Shown here in pieces: positions 61,837-64,000 of a stretch of DNA of 64,000 bases; position 1 is the stretch's first letter, and the number at the start of each line of letters is the position of its first letter. The position numbers and the translations under genes are program-made. The DNA is taken from the NCBI RefSeq assembly GCF_001748285.1, contig NZ_BDGT01000006.1, positions 124,001 through 188,000 on the forward strand, given 5' to 3'. The notes under the pieces are model-generated. The model saw nothing but the letters and a program-made list of their open reading frames with translations. It was not told the origin of the DNA and ran no database searches. Source of the DNA: Thermogemmatispora onikobensis (GTDB lineage: Bacteria > Chloroflexota > Ktedonobacteria > Ktedonobacterales > Ktedonobacteraceae).

Positions 61837-62764
61837 CTAGTTAGCGAGGCCACCCTGGGCCAGGCCGGAGCGGAAGTAGCGCTGGGCGAAAAAGAAGATC
61901 AGCATCAGCGGGATCGAGACGATTACCGAGGAGGCGGCAAAGATTCCCCACGGTGTGCGGAAATCGCTCTGCAGGCTGTAGAGGCCCAGAAGAAAGGTCA
62001 GATTGCTGCCGTTAGCATTGGCGTTCAGGACCAGATTGGCCAGGGCGAACTCATTCCAGCCCGTCATAAAGGTAAAGAGGGCCGCGACCGCCAGCGGTAA
62101 GACAATGTGCCAGAAAGCCTGGAGCGGCGTGGCGCCGTCCAGTAAGGCTGCCTGCTCCAGCTCGATCGGCAATCCATCGAGATAGGATTTCGTGTTCCAG
62201 CAGCAGAAGACTATCGCACCGGCTGAGTAGATCAGCACCAGACCAAGCAGGTTGTTGAGGAGATGCAGCGCATTCAGCAGCAGATAATACGCTGTCAGCG
62301 CCAGCAGGCCCGGGAAAGCCTGCAGCGTCAGCAGCGCGCGCAGCGTCAACTCGCGGCCAGCGAAGCGGAAGCGTGCCAGCGCATAGGCGCCGCTCGTTGA
62401 ACAGACCAATCCGCAGAGAGCCGTCAGACCGCAAACCAGCAAGGTATTGCCGATCCAGTTCAGCAGCGGCTCCTGCGTAAAAGCCGTCACATAGTTGGCG
62501 AAAGTAAAATGAACCGGGAAGAGATGCAGATCAGTAGTATAGAGATTCTGCGCTCCGGCGAACGAAGCCTGGATCACATAGTAAAGAGGAAAGAGCGCGA
62601 AGACCGCCATCACCACCAGGAAGGCGTAGATGCTAATCAGTCCCAGGCGAGCGCTGAGACCGGCGGCCCGCCGGGCCTGCAGCCGCTTCGCTTGCTCCCT
62701 TGCAGGGGTACTGAAAGCGGCAGGCTGCTGCTCTTAGTGCAGCACCGGGCAATTGCTGGCTCAT
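61837..62764 (-). pseudogene. MalG-like sugar ABC permease, frameshifted near its N-terminus
   Basis: The in-frame body (VMAVFALFPLYYVIQASFAGAQ ... LEQAALLDGATPLQAFWHIVLPL EAA motif ... YFRSGLAQGGLAN) is a normal MalG-type permease, but a full-length start is missing in that frame. An ATG at 62764 (MSQQLPGAAL) lies in the other frame; removing one A from the AA pair at 62734-62735 would join it to EQQPAAFSTPAREQAKRLQARRAAG and the body. A single-base insertion is therefore the simplest reading. It could also be a sequencing error, or translation could start at an internal GTG/ATG (62616). Confidence 0.65.
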
Positions 62765-62766
62765 GC

Positions 62767-63178
62767 TTATGCCTCCCTGACGCGGCTCGTCTGTGGAGAC
62801 CGTGCGCCCAGGCCAGAACCCAGGTAGGTCAGGGCCGCGAGGATAACAAACAGCGTGATTGCGAAGGCGGCGATAAAGCCGTAGTGTGGGTTGGCTACCG
62901 TAGCCCCCAGGATGCGATTGTGCATATAGATCATGACAAATTCCGTGGCCCCCGGTTTCAGGGCGCTGACCACCGGTCCCCCTTGTGTGATCAGAAAGAC
63001 CGTATTAAACATCTGGAAAGTCGTAATGGCGCTCAGAATAGTGGCGGGCACCAGAGCTGGAGTCACCAGCGGCAAGGTCACGTGGCGAAAATACTGCCAG
63101 GGGCCGGCCCCGTCGATCCGTGCCGCCTCACGCAGCTCGCCGGGAATGCCCTGCAGTGCACCCAGGATGACCACCGTG
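62767..63178 (-). pseudogene. MalF-like sugar ABC permease, N-terminal half deleted
   Basis: About 135 residues: [37 protein letters not shown] (EAA coupling motif) through two or three C-terminal helices to SRVREA. Full-length MalF-type permeases have about 300 residues, with 150 or more before this motif. Similarity begins abruptly at VVIL, and the bases just upstream belong to a different gene (63180-63565). A deletion joining the two is inferred. Confidence 0.75.
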
Positions 63179-63179
63179 C

Positions 63180-63565
63180 GATGCGGTAGCGCACGCGCGT
63201 GCTGGCTGGCCGGGGATGCGAGCCAGCCAGTGGGTAATATAGCCAGCGTGCGGGTCCCAGGTCACGCGGGCGCGCTCCATCGGGAGGACGGTCGAGGAGC
63301 GTTCGGGACGGCTGCCGTCGACGGTGTAGTAGAGCGCGGCGCGTTCAATGGGCACTTCCTCACCGCTGGTGGCCCAGACTTCGACTGGCTCGCCGGGGAG
63401 AGGAGCCGCGGGCAGAATGGTGTTATCGTGGCGAAATTGGCTGCGTTGAGCTGTCCAGCGGATGAGGATCTCGCTCAGGGGCAGGTCGCCGGGGACCGCT
63501 GCCATCTGCTCGGCGCTTGGTTGCGAGGGCGCTTCATCTGTGGCCGACTCAAAGATCTCTGGCAT
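63180..63565 (-). pseudogene. Truncated glycoside-hydrolase-like N-terminal fragment
   Basis: Starts MPEIFESATDEAPSQPSAEQ and contains ALYYTVDGSRPERSS and [14 protein letters not shown], which look like the beta-sandwich start of an alpha-amylase-type glycosidase. After IPGQP the sense continues in the next frame as STRVRYRI, so one base is missing at about 63203-63208, and then the frame runs into the MalF remnant. It begins 33 bp after the MarR gene. Family identity is tentative; the truncation is clear. Confidence 0.55.
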
Positions 63566-63597
63566 AGTGACTTTCCTACCTACCTCATTAGTTGCAA

Positions 63598-64000
63598 CTA
63601 GGGCGCGGTGTTGTTCGCCTCGTGTGAAGTCGCTTCGATCTCGGCGCTCACGATAGCCCGTAAGCGCTTGAGCATGGCGATCAGATGCCGCTCTTCGTCG
63701 CGGCTCAAGACGCTGAAACGGCGGCGAATGGCCTCTTCAATGGCGGCCTGGGCCTCGCGGCGCCGGGCGATGCCTGCGGCTGTCAGGGTGACACGCTGTG
63801 AACGGCGATCGCCGGGGTCAGGGCTACGGCTTATCAACCCCTCGCTTTCCAGGTAATCTACCAGGCGAGTAACCGTGCTCCGTTCGCACAGCAGGCGTTC
63901 GCTGAGATCCGTCAGCCGCCAGCCCTCGTCAGGGTCGAGCAGGAGCAGGGCATTATATTGCAGCGTGTTCAGTCGGAACTGACGCAGGACCAGGCGGTCG
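63598..64000 (-). CDS. MarR family transcriptional regulator (5' partial)
   Basis: The frame is open to the end of the window. Visible: RLNTLQYNALLLLDPDEGWRLTDLSERLLCERSTVTRLVDYLESEGLISRSPDPGDRRSQRVTLTAAG, cited as a region (residues of the winged helix with the DxRxxR wing), then a C-terminal dimerisation helix ending EIEATSHEANNTAP. The N-terminal part lies outside. It precedes the decayed sugar locus by 33 bp and may once have regulated it. Confidence 0.88.
   Translation of the reverse strand, partial: DRLVLRQFRLNTLQYNALLLLDPDEGWRLTDLSERLLCERSTVTRLVDYLESEGLISRSPDPGDRRSQRVTLTAAGIARRREAQAAIEEAIRRRFSVLSRDEERHLIAMLKRLRAIVSAEIEATSHEANNTAP

Overview
The window is a GC-rich stretch of bacterial chromosome with dense gene packing, good Shine-Dalgarno sites (AAGGAGG type) and near-consensus TTGACA/TATACT promoters. 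No rRNA, tRNA, CRISPR array or insertion sequence was recognised. The gene mix (kumamolisin-type S53 peptidase, thiopeptide genes, MalF/MalG sugar transporters without their own ATPase, ROK and GntR regulators) fits a Ktedonobacteria-like Chloroflexota, perhaps a Thermogemmatispora relative. That assignment is inference; no marker gene is present.

Layout. (1) 1-4.5 kb: the 3' end of a TPP-dependent dehydrogenase E1 beta gene, an SDR and a VOC protein, then an alpha/beta hydrolase divergent from a TetR regulator with a perfect palindrome between them. (2) 4.9-10.6 kb: a methyltransferase, a MacB/FtsX-type ABC exporter and a repeat lipoprotein. (3) 28.3-11.0 kb, minus strand: a thiopeptide cluster. 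It has three poly-cysteine precursor peptides, an RRE/ThiF-like protein, a YcaO cyclodehydratase ending in PxPxP, two SagB-type dehydrogenases, a glutamylating LanB-type dehydratase, two stand-alone SpaB_C-type proteins (elimination and [4+2] cyclase candidates), an ABC-2 exporter, an amidohydrolase and a small membrane protein. (4) 29.2-31.3 kb: a mercury-resistance pair (MerE-like transporter, MerA) behind a strong promoter with an operator-like palindrome. (5) 31.8-34.8 kb: three tandem, mosaic methyltransferase paralogues.

(6) 35.2-51.3 kb: two divergent operons that together encode a plausible complete route for a sulfonated sugar. The minus-strand operon has a GH31 glycosidase, transaldolase, two ABC permeases, a binding protein, an L-fucose-isomerase-family protein and a ROK regulator. 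The plus-strand operon has a SuyA/SuyB-like sulfolactate sulfo-lyase, an aldehyde dehydrogenase, a PGDH-type 2-hydroxyacid dehydrogenase, an Ldh/ComC-type dehydrogenase and a GntR regulator. Read together: sulfoquinovoside -> sulfoquinovose -> sulfofructose -> sulfolactaldehyde + fructose-6-phosphate -> (S)-sulfolactate -> sulfopyruvate -> (R)-sulfolactate -> pyruvate + sulfite. This is a hypothesis from gene content and family resemblance.

(7) 51.4-56.0 kb, minus strand: an agmatinase-family ureohydrolase (possibly a guanidine hydrolase), a metallophosphoesterase, an APC permease and a nucleotidyltransferase-like protein. (8) 56.8-61.1 kb: an NYN/OST-HTH protein, a small zinc ribbon, the S53 peptidase and a large nucleotidyltransferase. 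(9) 61.8-64.0 kb: a decayed sugar-utilisation locus (frameshifted MalG, beheaded MalF, truncated glycosidase) next to a MarR gene that runs off the window.

The two highlights are the thiopeptide system with unusual cysteine-rich cores and the putative sulfoglycolysis/sulfolactate operon pair.
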